DNA of 13,702 bases from JAYPWI01 sp038135065 (GTDB lineage: Bacteria; Actinomycetota; Acidimicrobiia; Acidimicrobiales; Poriferisodalaceae), in NCBI GenBank assembly GCA_038135065.1, contig JAYPWI010000052.1, positions 1 through 13,702 on the forward strand, written 5' to 3'. How positions within the stretch are numbered: position 1 is the first letter of the stretch; every line of letters begins with the position of its first letter. Made by a program: the position numbers and the translations under genes. The notes under the pieces are model-generated. The model ran no database searches. It was given only the letters and a program-made list of their open reading frames with translations, and was not told the DNA's origin. Below, in pieces: positions 1 to 7,360 of the stretch.

Positions 1-1751
1 AACGTGTACGCAACACCATTCGTCAACCCCGACACCACACACGACGTCGCCGGCGGAACCGCAGAACATGTCGCACCACCCGGGGACGCGGTCGCCGTGT
101 AGTTCGTGATGGCGACATTGCTGCTCGGCGCGGTCCACGACACCGTGACCTGCGCGTTGCCCGCAGTACCTCCGACCCCAGTGGGCGGCCCGGGAACGTC
201 GTCGATCGTGTGGCCATCCGCCAGATGGATCGGGGTCAGGCTGTCCACGGTCTCGTCGTCGCCGAGGTTGTTGGTCCCCTGATCGGCCAGTCGTCCCGAA
301 GCTGCCTGACCCCAGCACAGAAGATCTCCGTCGTCGAGTACGGCACAGGTGAAGTTGTCCTCGGCAGCGATCCGTACCGCCGATCGGCCACCCGGGAAGG
401 TCACCTCGACGGGGTCCGGCGACGGCGTCGTGGTGTTGCCCTGGCCCAGCTGACCTCGATTGTTCAGGCCCCAGCAGTACACCGAGCCATCAACCAGCAC
501 TGCGCACGTATGCTCGCCGCCCGTCGCGAAATCGCTGACCGCTGTAGGCAAGCCAACCGGCCCTAGGGCCGTCATGTCCCCCGCGCTGACGCCCACGTTT
601 GTGGTTTCGCCCGTGCCGAGCTGACCCTGACCGCCCTTACCCCAGCACCTGAGGCCGCCGTCAGTGAGCAGGGCGCAGGTGTGGTTGACCCCAATGTCGA
701 TGCTGGTCGCGGCTGCCCCCAAGACAACCTCTACAAAATCATCGCTCAGCTTGGCGTCGGCGGTGGAGCCATCGTCACGGCCGAGTCGCCCCATCCCGCC
801 GTTGCCCCAACACACAACGACCCCGTCGGTACGCAACGCGCAGGTATGGCTGTCACCGGTGGCGATGTCGATAGCCCCAGTGGTGACGACCGAGTTGGGG
901 TTCAGGTCGACCAGAGTCAGCGCATCGCCCATCTCACCGACATCGTCGCCAATGGTGACCGTTTGCTCGTTGCCGAGCCGACCGTTGCCACCGCTGCCCC
1001 AACACACAACGGCCCCGTCGGTGTCGAGGATCACGCAGGTGTGGTTATACGCGTCGACGGCCGTGGCGGTGCGACCGGTCGGCAGAGCCACATCGGCGAG
1101 GACGGCCATTTCGCCGTCACTGTCGCCTTGTGACTGCGTTCCTTCATAGCCGAGGACTCCCGAGCCGCCGCCACCCCAGCAGCGCACGTCGCCGTCGGTG
1201 GCCCCAGGGGTAGCTGTGACGATGGCGCAGGTGTGGTTCTGTCCCAGCCCGAGAGCGATGACCATCGGGTCGCCCACCCCGACAAGCCGATGAGCCTGCG
1301 CGGCGATCGTTTCACCGGCATCGTCGCCGTAGGAAACGGTGGTGCCGTCGGCGTTTCCGAGGCGACCGGAGGAACCGGCGCCCCAGCAGTTGACGCCGCT
1401 GCCCGACGGTCCGGACCGCGTCCCGCTGATCACGCATCCGTGATTGTCACCGAGATCGATGTCGGGCAGCGGGGGACTCCATGCGTAGCTGCTCCCGGAC
1501 ACGTTCGTGGCCTCGACCCTGACCCTGTAGCGAACACCCGTGTACAGCCCGCTGATCGCGCACGACGTACTAGCCGTGGAACAGGTTCCGTCATCGGGGT
1601 TCAGGGTGACGGTGTAACCCGAGATGGCCGCCCCGCCGTCATCCGCTGGAGCGGTCCACGACACCCTCATGTTCCCGTCCGGACCAGGCTCGATCCAGGT
1701 GTCGACCGTGACGTCGGTGACCGGACCGGGCGCCGAGGAGAAGGCGCCCAC
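1..1751 (-). CDS. Partial secreted-type protein with fn3 and RCC1 propeller repeats
   Basis: One minus-strand frame stays open from 1751 to the left edge (about 583 codons) with no stop; both ends are missing. Going from the N-terminal side, an fn3 domain (about 1736-1470; VSWTAP and YRVRVEATN motifs) is followed by seven RCC1-type repeats (about 1450-215), then a second fn3 domain opening with PGPPTGVGG near 202 and running off the window. Most repeats carry an HTCA-like motif followed 10-15 residues later by CWG. RCC1 repeats form a beta-propeller, and seven repeats fit a complete one. The regularly paired cysteines and flanking fn3 domains suggest an extracellular or surface protein that binds a partner or polymer; this is inference, since any signal peptide would lie in or beyond the N gap. 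The ligand is unknown. The family call is firm; start, end and full length cannot be given. Confidence 0.85.
   Translation of the reverse strand, partial: MGAFSSAPGPVTDVTVDTWIEPGPDGNMRVSWTAPADDGGAAISGYTVTLNPDDGTCSTASTSCAISGLYTGVRYRVRVEATNVSGSSYAWSPPLPDIDLGDNHGCVISGTRSGPSGSGVNCWGAGSSGRLGNADGTTVSYGDDAGETIAAQAHRLVGVGDPMVIALGLGQNHTCAIVTATPGATDGDVRCWGGGGSGVLGYEGTQSQGDSDGEMAVLADVALPTGRTATAVDAYNHTCVILDTDGAVVCWGSGGNGRLGNEQTVTIGDDVGEMGDALTLVDLNPNSVVTTGAIDIATGDSHTCALRTDGVVVCWGNGGMGRLGRDDGSTADAKLSDDFVEVVLGAAATSIDIGVNHTCALLTDGGLRCWGKGGQGQLGTGETTNVGVSAGDMTALGPVGLPTAVSDFATGGEHTCAVLVDGSVYCWGLNNRGQLGQGNTTTPSPDPVEVTFPGGRSAVRIAAEDNFTCAVLDDGDLLCWGQAASGRLADQGTNNLGDDETVDSLTPIHLADGHTIDDVPGPPTGVGGTAGNAQVTVSWTAPSSNVAITNYTATASPGGATCSAVPPATSCVVSGLTNGVAYT
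300..1450 (-). repeat. Seven RCC1-type protein repeats
   Basis: The Cys-Trp-Gly signatures fall at about 1388, 1181, 1004, 812, 647, 476 and 317 (first base of the Cys codon, minus strand), so the repeat lengths are about 69, 59, 64, 55, 57 and 53 residues. A conserved His/Phe-Thr-Cys motif precedes most signatures; in the first repeat it is degenerate (HGCVIS). The second to fourth spacings are longer because of acidic inserts such as GDDVGEMGD before the next blade. DNA identity between repeats is low, so this is an old repeat family and not a recent tandem duplication. Confidence 0.8.
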
Positions 1752-1851
1752 NNNNNNNNNNNNNNNNNNNNNNNNNNNNNNNNNNNNNNNNNNNNNNNNN
1801 NNNNNNNNNNNNNNNNNNNNNNNNNNNNNNNNNNNNNNNNNNNNNNNNNNN
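1752..1851. other. Assembly gap of 100 Ns
   Basis: Exactly 100 unknown bases separate the RCC1/fn3 gene from the first CoA-transferase. A round 100 N run is a common scaffolding placeholder, so the true distance is unknown. The start of the minus-strand RCC1 gene and part of the promoter of the plus-strand CoA-transferase, which begins 22 nt after the gap, may be hidden here. Confidence 0.95.
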
Positions 1852-1873
1852 CCTGATCCCCTAGCCTCCGCGA

Positions 1874-3091
1874 ATGGAAAAGTCGCAGTTCTTCGCTCGG
1901 GCCCGAGGCGACCTCGATGGCCCCATGCACGGGGTGCGGGTGCTGGACACCACCACGGCATGGGCGGGCCCCATGGTGTCGTGCATCCTGGCCGATTTCG
2001 GGTGCGAGGTCATTCACATCGATCCACCCGGCCTCGAGGAGCAATACCCGCTGAACCTGGGTGACACCGGGCTGGGCTACATGGGCCAGACCGTCAATCG
2101 CAACAAACTGGGCATCACCCTCGACCTGCGCACCGAGGCAGGTCGTGACGTGTACCTGGCGCTGGTGGCCGACACCGACATCGTGGTGGAGAACTTCCGA
2201 CCAGGAACCTTGGCCGGGTGGGGCATCGGCTACGAGGAGTGTCGGGCGGTGAAGGACGACATCGTCTACGTGTCCGTGTCAGGCTGGGGCCAGTACGGAC
2301 CCTGGTCGGACCGGGCCGGTTACGACCCGGCTGCCCTCGCCGCAGGGGGATGGATGTCCCTCAACGGCAGTGCTGACGGACCACCCGTGAAGGCTCCGAC
2401 CTTCCTGGCCGACGACCTGGCTGGACTCCATGGCGCCCTCGGCGCGATGGCCGCCCTCCATCACCGCAACCAGACCGGCGAAGGTCAACAGGTCGACGTG
2501 GCCCTGCTCGATGCCCTGCTCTTCCAGTGCGACGGTCTTCTCAGCCTCGCCGCCACCGGCACCGACCTGCCCCGCTGGGGTTCCCAGGTGAGCGTCACCC
2601 ATCCCTGCGACGTCTACGACTGCAGCGACGGATCGGTGTACCTAGCCATCGCCCTGGATCCACACTGGGCCCGGCTCGCCCGCCTCATGGGCCGCGACGA
2701 CCTGGTCGACGCCCCCGGCTTCGCGACCAACAAGGAACGCATCAACAACCGTGAACCGGTGACGGCCGCGGTAGCCGAGTGGTGCCGCACCCGCACCACC
2801 GACGAGGTACTCGAGGCCGTCCTCGAAGCCGGTCTGGTCATCGCCCGGGTCAACTCCTTCGCCGACGCAGCGGCCGAACCCCACGTGGCCGCCCGTGACA
2901 TGCTGCAGGACACCGACCTGCACAACGGCACCTCGGCACCCATCACCGGTCCGGCGGTGAAGTTCTCCCGCACCCCCACCCGGGTGCGCTTCGGCGCCCC
3001 AGCGCCGGGTGCCGACAACGACACCGTGCTCGAACAGGCCGGGTTCGACGCGGATGCCCGGGCCCGGCTCCGCCAAGATGGCGTGATCTGA
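1874..3091 (+). CDS. CaiB/BaiF family III CoA-transferase
   Basis: A 405-residue cytosolic enzyme expected to move CoA from an acyl-CoA donor to a free carboxylic acid; alpha-methylacyl-CoA racemases share the fold. Family motifs appear in order: GVRVLD (20-25), AGP (31-33), NRNKLGITLDL (75-85), VENFRPG (105-111), VSVSGWGQ (133-140), and TGEGQQVDVALLDAL just after residue 200. D180 in FLADDLAGLH aligns with the catalytic aspartate of formyl-CoA transferase (D169 in Frc), so activity is likely retained. Length is normal for the family. ATG at 1874 is used, but there is no clear ribosome site, and ATG at 1925 (M18), just before the conserved core, is a real alternative. It stands alone on the plus strand between the gap and a convergent gene. 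The substrate is not readable; paralogues at 4718 and 7429 suggest sequential or related CoA transfers. Confidence 0.9.
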   Translation: MEKSQFFARARGDLDGPMHGVRVLDTTTAWAGPMVSCILADFGCEVIHIDPPGLEEQYPLNLGDTGLGYMGQTVNRNKLGITLDLRTEAGRDVYLALVADTDIVVENFRPGTLAGWGIGYEECRAVKDDIVYVSVSGWGQYGPWSDRAGYDPAALAAGGWMSLNGSADGPPVKAPTFLADDLAGLHGALGAMAALHHRNQTGEGQQVDVALLDALLFQCDGLLSLAATGTDLPRWGSQVSVTHPCDVYDCSDGSVYLAIALDPHWARLARLMGRDDLVDAPGFATNKERINNREPVTAAVAEWCRTRTTDEVLEAVLEAGLVIARVNSFADAAAEPHVAARDMLQDTDLHNGTSAPITGPAVKFSRTPTRVRFGAPAPGADNDTVLEQAGFDADARARLRQDGVI

Positions 3092-3126
3092 CCGAGGGAC
3101 CAAGGCGCGCTGCAGACCCGATCACA

Positions 3127-3477
3127 TCAGAACAACAGGTACCGCAGCGCTATCCCGATCGACACGAAGAACACGAACACGGCGATACCCGCCACCGGCC
3201 CGTGACGCCGGTACAACCACACGGTGAACGACCAGTGATTGACAAATTCTGGGTCGTGGCGCCGTTTGAGCCACCCGGTCAGGGCCATACACGGACAGCC
3301 CGCCAAACCGATCTGCAGGATCACCGTCACGACGACAATCGACACGTACAGCTCGCTCGTGAAGGTGGCTGCGCCCACCAGCACCAGCCCGATGACGAAG
3401 GGCATGTGCACGATGTCGATGACATGCCCCAGGTGCCAATAGAACTTGGTGTCGATTCGTCCGCGTCGTGCAACCAT
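3127..3477 (-). CDS. Small integral membrane protein, unknown function
   Basis: A 116-residue protein with three hydrophobic stretches (about 25-40, 43-62 and 94-115), consistent with three membrane helices. A charged, His-containing stretch (KRRHDPEFVNH, 71-81) follows a Cys-Pro-Cys motif at 61-63 at the end of the second helix. The layout recalls DUF2784-type small membrane proteins, which carry a CPL motif at a similar place, but this is a weak resemblance. ATG at 3477 is chosen because AGGGA lies about 8 nt upstream and the hydrophobic core starts soon after; the frame extends upstream without a stop, but that stretch is low in recognisable content and runs antisense to the flavin monooxygenase gene. 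It converges on the CoA-transferase (35 nt between stops) and diverges from the monooxygenase. No functional link to the pathway can be shown. Confidence 0.6.
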   Translation of the reverse strand: MVARRGRIDTKFYWHLGHVIDIVHMPFVIGLVLVGAATFTSELYVSIVVVTVILQIGLAGCPCMALTGWLKRRHDPEFVNHWSFTVWLYRRHGPVAGIAVFVFFVSIGIALRYLLF

Positions 3478-3529
3478 CAGCGATTCCCTGCCCGCTTCCG
3501 CTGACCGACATTGTTCGCCACGCCGCAAG

Positions 3530-3542
3530 GTTGGCAGCCAAC
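3530..3542. promoter_or_regulatory. 13-bp palindrome, possible operator
   Basis: GTTGGCAGCCAAC is a perfect palindrome with one central base, in the roughly 200-bp divergent gap between the membrane protein (start 3477) and the flavin monooxygenase (start 3676). Its centre is about 59 bp upstream of the membrane-protein start and about 140 bp upstream of the monooxygenase start. It could bind a dimeric repressor, but no regulator gene is in the window to pair with it. The rest of the gap shows no RNA gene or terminator. Confidence 0.3.
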
Positions 3543-3645
3543 GGGGGTTGGGCCGCAATCTGGCCCGTCGCTCAGACGCTCCGGTCCCGAGCAAGGCAGA
3601 CCGAAACGGTGCGAGTCGAGATCGGCAGCTCGCCCCGGCGACCCG

Positions 3646-3651
3646 TAACAT
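3646..3651 (+). promoter_or_regulatory. Possible -10 box for the monooxygenase operon
   Basis: TAACAT fits the TANNNT -10 pattern and lies 24 nt upstream of the chosen GTG start. An 18-bp spacer upstream gives TCGGCA (3622-3627), four of six matches to TTGACA. Suggestive only. Confidence 0.25.
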
Positions 3652-3661
3652 CTCACCGAGC

Positions 3662-3667
3662 GGGGAG
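3662..3667 (+). promoter_or_regulatory. Ribosome binding site deciding the 3676 start
   Basis: GGGGAG sits 8 nt before GTG at 3676. The earlier in-frame GTG at 3667 overlaps this site and so is a poor start. Starting at 3676 gives MQFGTF, matching the usual M-x-F-G opening of the luciferase-like family. Confidence 0.6.
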
Positions 3668-3675
3668 TGCTGATC

Positions 3676-4686
3676 GTGCAGTTCGGGACATTCGTGTGGG
3701 TTGACGCTGGCGATCGCCCGCTGAGCGAGTTGTATGACGATCACCTGCGGTTGGCGGGCCTGGCCGACGAGCTCGGCTTTTTCGCCTATCAGATGGCCGA
3801 ACACCACAACACCCCCCTCGGGGTGGCGCCGAGTCCGAGTGTGTTCCTCGCCGCCGTGGCCCGGGAAACGACCCGCATCCGCTTGGGGCCCCTGGTGTAC
3901 CTCCTGCCCCTGTACCGAACACAACGGCTGGTCGAAGAGATCTGCATGCTCGACCACCTCTCGCACGGCCGGTTCGAGCTCGGGGTGGGGCGGGGAGTGT
4001 CCCCGTGGGAACTGGGCCACAACGGCGTCGACGCCTCCCGATCACGGGAGCTGTTCACCTCCGCGCTGGATGACCTGCTGGCCGGCCTGCAGGGAGACGG
4101 CTCGGCCTTCGGCGATCTCGGTGGCGCGCCGATCGAGATCGAGCCCTACCAGAAGCCCTATCCACCACTGTCGTACGCCACCACGATGCCCGAGACCGTG
4201 CAGTGGGCGGCCCGCCACGGCATGCATCTCATGGGGTTGGGACCGGCGGCTGGGTGGGCGCCCAACGTGGCGTTGTACCGCCAGGAGTGGGAGGCCCACC
4301 GAGATGACGATGGTCGCCACAACCACCACGTCGAGGCCCCACGCGTCGGGTTGAACCGCCAGATGGTCGTCGCCGAATCCGACGACGAGGCACTGGCCAC
4401 CCTCAGGCGGGCGCACCCACGTTTCGCCGACAGCTTCATCCATCTGTGGGAAGCCCACGGCGACGAGACCTTCCGCCACCGGGTGAACCTCCAAGATGCG
4501 ATCGACGGCCACACCATCCTGGTCGGGTCGCCGGACACGGTGCGGGCCCAGGTCCAGGACATCGTCGACGAGACCGGTATCGACTACATGGGGTGCTCGT
4601 TCGCGTGGGGCGGGCTGTCCTTCGAGGAAGCAAGCCGGTCGATGCAGTTGTTCGCCGACGAGGTGATGCCCGCCATCAGCGGCTGA
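3676..4686 (+). CDS. LLM-class flavin-dependent monooxygenase
   Basis: A 336-residue bacterial-luciferase-like (TIM-barrel) enzyme. The family uses reduced FMN or F420 with, for the FMN members, O2 to oxidise organic substrates. Visible motifs: MQFGTF at the start (first strand), AEHH (41-44), RLGPLVYLLPLYRTQRLVEE (69-88) and LDHLSHGRFELGVGRG (92-107), all typical of the family; a late VGSPDTV segment is the usual region before the last helices. Length is normal. A good ribosome site supports GTG at 3676. It lies 31 nt upstream of a CoA-transferase on the same strand, probably one operon, which suggests the oxidised product or a related acid is handled as a CoA ester. Many members need a separate flavin reductase, and none is next to it. 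Whether FMN or F420 is used cannot be told; F420-dependent members are common in Actinobacteria. Confidence 0.85.
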   Translation: MQFGTFVWVDAGDRPLSELYDDHLRLAGLADELGFFAYQMAEHHNTPLGVAPSPSVFLAAVARETTRIRLGPLVYLLPLYRTQRLVEEICMLDHLSHGRFELGVGRGVSPWELGHNGVDASRSRELFTSALDDLLAGLQGDGSAFGDLGGAPIEIEPYQKPYPPLSYATTMPETVQWAARHGMHLMGLGPAAGWAPNVALYRQEWEAHRDDDGRHNHHVEAPRVGLNRQMVVAESDDEALATLRRAHPRFADSFIHLWEAHGDETFRHRVNLQDAIDGHTILVGSPDTVRAQVQDIVDETGIDYMGCSFAWGGLSFEEASRSMQLFADEVMPAISG

Positions 4687-4717
4687 TCGGCGTCCCAGCG
4701 TCGACAAAGATGGAGCG

Positions 4718-5953
4718 ATGGCCACCACGAATCCCGATCCGTCCAGACTGCTCGACGGGGTCCGGGTCCTCGACCTGACCCAGTACTTGGCCGGGCCGAC
4801 GTGCACCCGCATGCTCGTCGAGCTCGGGGCCGACGTGTGGAAGGTCGAGTTCCCCCCGAGCGGCGACCCCACCCGGGCGGTCCCCCCGGTGCTCGATGAC
4901 GTGTCGTCGGCCTTCATCCAGCACAACCGAGGCAAACGCAGCCTCTGTCTGGACCTCGGTCACGAACAGGCGCCTCAACTGCTCCGACACCTCGCCACCA
5001 AGGTCGACGTGCTCGTCGAGAACTTCACCCCGGGGGTACTGGCCCGACGGGGCCTGGGTTACTCCGACCTGGCCGAGGTGAATCCTCGACTCATCATGGT
5101 GTCGGTCTCGGGGTTCGGGCAGAGCAACTCCTACAGCCACCGGAACTGTTTCGATTTCATCGCCCAGGCCATGGCCGGTGTCATGCACATGACGGGAGAG
5201 CCCGACGGTCCGCCCTATTTCGCCGGGATCGGGGCCGGTGATGTCACTGCTGGGGTGCACGCCTTCGCCGGTGTCGGCTACGCCCTGTACCAGCGGGACC
5301 GCACCGGCCTGGGCACCCACATCGACGTTGCCATGGTCGACGCCCTGTTCCACTTCCAGGAGCACGCAGTGGGTGCCGCGTCGATGACGGGCGGCGAGCA
5401 CGTCCCCATGCGGCAGGGTCGCCACTACCCGCCGGTGGCGCCCGCCGGCACGTTCCGGTCACCGGACGGGTGGATCGTCATCATCGCCCTGAACAACCAG
5501 ATCGACGGGTTGTGGGCCGCCATGGGCCAGAGGGAACTGGGCCACGACCCGCGTTTCGCGACAGCGGAAGCTCGAGTCGCCAACCGCGACGAGCTGACCG
5601 TTCTCATCGAAGCGTGGATGGCATCGCTGGGGCGGGACGACCATGTGTTGGCCGCGCTGGAGGAGCACCGGGTACCCGCCGGCCCCGTGCTCGATCCGGC
5701 AGCCGCCATCGACCACCCGTGGTTCATCGAGACGGGAGCGATCCGCACCGTGTCGGATGGCCACGGGGGGCGCTTCGCCATCCCCGGCTTCCCCATCCGC
5801 TACGACGGCATCAAACCGAGTGCTGCCCTGGAACCGGCCAGCATCGGCGAGCACGGGCGGGCCATCCTGTCCGAAGCAGGTCTGAGCGAGGCCGACATCG
5901 CCGATCTAGCCTCGGCCGGGGTGATCGCCCTCGCCGAGCCCGGGCAGTCCTGA
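4718..5953 (+). CDS. CaiB/BaiF family III CoA-transferase
   Basis: A 411-residue paralogue of the 1874 gene. Motifs in order: DGVRVLDLTQYLAGP (13-27), NRGKRSLCLDL (70-80), VENFTPGVLARRGLGY (100-115), NPRLIMVSVSGFGQ (122-135), then D175 in GAGDVTAGVH, aligning with the catalytic Asp of formyl-CoA transferase. A second stretch, GLGTHIDVAMVDAL, covers the usual conserved region after the active site. Expected reaction: CoA transfer between an acyl-CoA and an acid, through an aspartyl-CoA anhydride. ATG at 4718 has GGAG only 2 nt before it, so translation may rely on coupling to the monooxygenase 31 nt upstream. Downstream, its end faces the cupin gene across 61 nt with no clear hairpin terminator. 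Sequence differs substantially from the other two transferases, so this is not a recent duplicate and probably takes a different acid. Confidence 0.9.
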   Translation: MATTNPDPSRLLDGVRVLDLTQYLAGPTCTRMLVELGADVWKVEFPPSGDPTRAVPPVLDDVSSAFIQHNRGKRSLCLDLGHEQAPQLLRHLATKVDVLVENFTPGVLARRGLGYSDLAEVNPRLIMVSVSGFGQSNSYSHRNCFDFIAQAMAGVMHMTGEPDGPPYFAGIGAGDVTAGVHAFAGVGYALYQRDRTGLGTHIDVAMVDALFHFQEHAVGAASMTGGEHVPMRQGRHYPPVAPAGTFRSPDGWIVIIALNNQIDGLWAAMGQRELGHDPRFATAEARVANRDELTVLIEAWMASLGRDDHVLAALEEHRVPAGPVLDPAAAIDHPWFIETGAIRTVSDGHGGRFAIPGFPIRYDGIKPSAALEPASIGEHGRAILSEAGLSEADIADLASAGVIALAEPGQS

Positions 5954-6014
5954 CTGCGCTGCCCCACTCCCCTCGGGCCCCTCGGTACGGAGCCTCGGAC
6001 CAGGACCCGGCCGC

Positions 6015-6419
6015 TCAGCTCGACCCGGCCGCGTACTCCTCGTCGGTGACGTGGTCTCCCCAGGTCACTACTCGGCCGTTCTCATCGGCCTCCTGGATGG
6101 CCACATGGGCCATGAAGCGATCAGCCGTGGCACCGTGCCAGTGCTCTTCTTCAGGTTCGATGTAGACGACGTCGCCGGGCCGGATCTCCTGGACGTGTCC
6201 GCCGCGACGGCCGACGTAGCCGATGCCGTCGGTGACGTACAGGGTCTGCCCGCGCGGGTGGGTATGCCACGCGGTCCTCGCACCGGGGGTGAACCGCACA
6301 TGGGCACAGCCCACGCAGGACTGCTCGTCGGGAGTGCGAATCGGGTCCAGGTACACGGTGCCCGTGAACCATGCCTCGGGACCGACACTGGTCCGTCCCC
6401 CACTCTTGGTAAACCGCAT
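6015..6419 (-). CDS. Small metal-binding cupin, hydroxynitrile-lyase-like
   Basis: A 134-residue single-domain cupin. The core RFTPGARTAWHTHPRGQTLYV (42-62) contains H52, H54 and Q58, with H93 in EEEHWHG. This His-His-Gln-His set and spacing closely resemble the manganese site of the bacterial cupin hydroxynitrile lyase of Granulicella tundricola (H53, H55, Q59, H94 in that protein). Most relatives are known only as cupin-domain proteins, often near carboxymuconolactone decarboxylase genes, so true lyase activity is not implied; a small carbonyl- or lactone-handling role is equally possible. A strong GGGGAGAGGAA site lies about 8 nt before ATG at 6419. It follows the other cupin by 45 nt on the same strand, likely one operon, and its end converges on the second CoA-transferase. 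Confidence 0.8.
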   Translation of the reverse strand: MRFTKSGGRTSVGPEAWFTGTVYLDPIRTPDEQSCVGCAHVRFTPGARTAWHTHPRGQTLYVTDGIGYVGRRGGHVQEIRPGDVVYIEPEEEHWHGATADRFMAHVAIQEADENGRVVTWGDHVTDEEYAAGSS

Positions 6420-6464
6420 CTCGTATTCCTCTCCCCGGGGCTTCCCAACCGTCGGGAACGGACG

Positions 6465-6749
6465 CTAGTCCTGCTCGGCCGGGTACTTGATGCCGGCCAG
6501 TACCCGGGCCGGCGACGCATCGGTCCGCTCTGCGTGCACGGTGCCCGCCGGAACGTCACACATCTGCCCCGCCCCGAACCGTTCGACCCCCTGCTCGCCG
6601 ACTAGGAAGAACTCGCCCTCCAGCACCATCAACAGCGCCGAAAACTCGTGGGAGTGCAGCTTGTTCTCACTGCCGGGCTCATACGCGGTCTCGCGGATCT
6701 CGTTGTACCCCTGCGCGGCGAGCAGTTCTCGGAAGTCGCCCTCAGTCAT
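6465..6749 (-). CDS. Small cupin-domain protein
   Basis: A 94-residue protein, essentially one cupin barrel. The first motif has H32 and H34 (KLHSHEF) followed by VLEGEFFLV, and the second has H72 in VPAGTVHAE. The Glu or Gln usually found 4 residues after the second His is not obvious (LHSHEFSALLMVLEGE), so the metal site may have three ligands or use E35. Cupins this size are binding or isomerase-type proteins; function cannot be assigned. ATG at 6749 follows GAGGGGG at 4-5 nt. It is first in a two-cupin operon ending at 6015. The 96 bp upstream, between it and the lipoprotein gene, presumably hold its promoter, but I see no convincing -35/-10 pair there. Confidence 0.75.
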   Translation of the reverse strand: MTEGDFRELLAAQGYNEIRETAYEPGSENKLHSHEFSALLMVLEGEFFLVGEQGVERFGAGQMCDVPAGTVHAERTDASPARVLAGIKYPAEQD

Positions 6750-6845
6750 CGCACCCCCTCGGTTGCTTTGCGGTAGCGCGTGTGGTGCGCACCGGCTGCA
6801 CCGCTTCGACCCTACTGGAGGACGATCGATCGGGTACGGGAACGA

Positions 6846-7250
6846 TCAGTCCCGGATCTCGATCAGCGGCCCGACCACCATCTCCTCACACCGATCGACC
6901 GGGATGTCGCTCAGCAGCACCTCGGTTGCCCGGGCCTCGACGTCGGGCGGCATCTCGCCGTCGGCATACGCCAACAGGTCGTCCCACGTCCATTCGGGAA
7001 AGACCGACTGAGCCCGCTCGAGGTGGTACCCGGCCCAACACTCGATGACGTCCTCGGACATCCCGACATCGGGCTCACCCTCGGCGATGAGCTGGTTGAA
7101 GGCGACCAACCTGTCGATGTACACCTGCCGCGCATCAGTCTGGCCCGAGCAGGCCACCGCCCACAGCGCGCAGGCCACGACAGCCAGCGATCGGCACACC
7201 GTGAGCCATCGGCGGCACCGACGTCGTCGAGCGTGGCCGTCCCTCGTCAC
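6846..7250 (-). CDS. Putative lipoprotein of unknown function
   Basis: A 134-residue protein with an Arg-rich N-terminus (HARRRRCRRW), a hydrophobic segment (about 15-33) and then AVAC-SGQ. C34 could be a lipidated cysteine after signal peptidase II cleavage, although Ala at -3 makes a weak lipobox. The mature part (about 100 residues) is acidic and rich in Trp, Glu and Asp; I do not recognise a family. GTG at 7250 is chosen because AAAGGGG (7260-7266) lies 9 nt upstream; a TTG at 7256 is only 3 nt from that site. It diverges from the double CoA-transferase, so the two may share a control region. If correct, it would sit on the outer face of the cytoplasmic membrane, possibly as a substrate-binding or envelope protein (inference). 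Confidence 0.6.
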   Translation of the reverse strand: MTRDGHARRRRCRRWLTVCRSLAVVACALWAVACSGQTDARQVYIDRLVAFNQLIAEGEPDVGMSEDVIECWAGYHLERAQSVFPEWTWDDLLAYADGEMPPDVEARATEVLLSDIPVDRCEEMVVGPLIEIRD

Positions 7251-7321
7251 TGTCAAGAGCCCCTTTCGTGACCGACCCGATGCTCAAGTGTGCCCGATGC
7301 CGTCACGCCGCTGTCGAACAC

Positions 7322-7360
7322 GATGGTCGAGCACGGTGGACGAGCACGGTGGACGAGCAC
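7322..7360. repeat. Three tandem 13-bp repeats in a divergent promoter
   Basis: Three head-to-tail copies: GATGGTCGAGCAC (7322-7334) with two mismatches, then two exact copies of GGTGGACGAGCAC (7335-7347, 7348-7360). All end in GAGCAC. They lie in the 178-bp gap between the lipoprotein (start 7250) and the double CoA-transferase (start 7429) and look like repeated half-sites for a regulator. Confidence 0.6.

Noticed and set aside
664..1856. Plus-strand open frames in the left part (for example 664-1149 and 1233-1856)
   Set aside because: They are antisense to the RCC1/fn3 gene, which has clear repeating motifs; the plus-strand translations have no family features, and one runs into the N gap.
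3478..4020. Upstream extension of the minus-strand membrane-protein frame to a start at 4020
   Set aside because: The extra 181 residues are antisense to the flavin monooxygenase, low in recognisable content, and the ATG at 3477 has a good ribosome site just before the hydrophobic core.
4042..4935. Long minus-strand frame opposite the monooxygenase and second CoA-transferase
   Set aside because: Antisense open frames this long are common in GC-rich coding DNA; both plus-strand genes have strong motifs.
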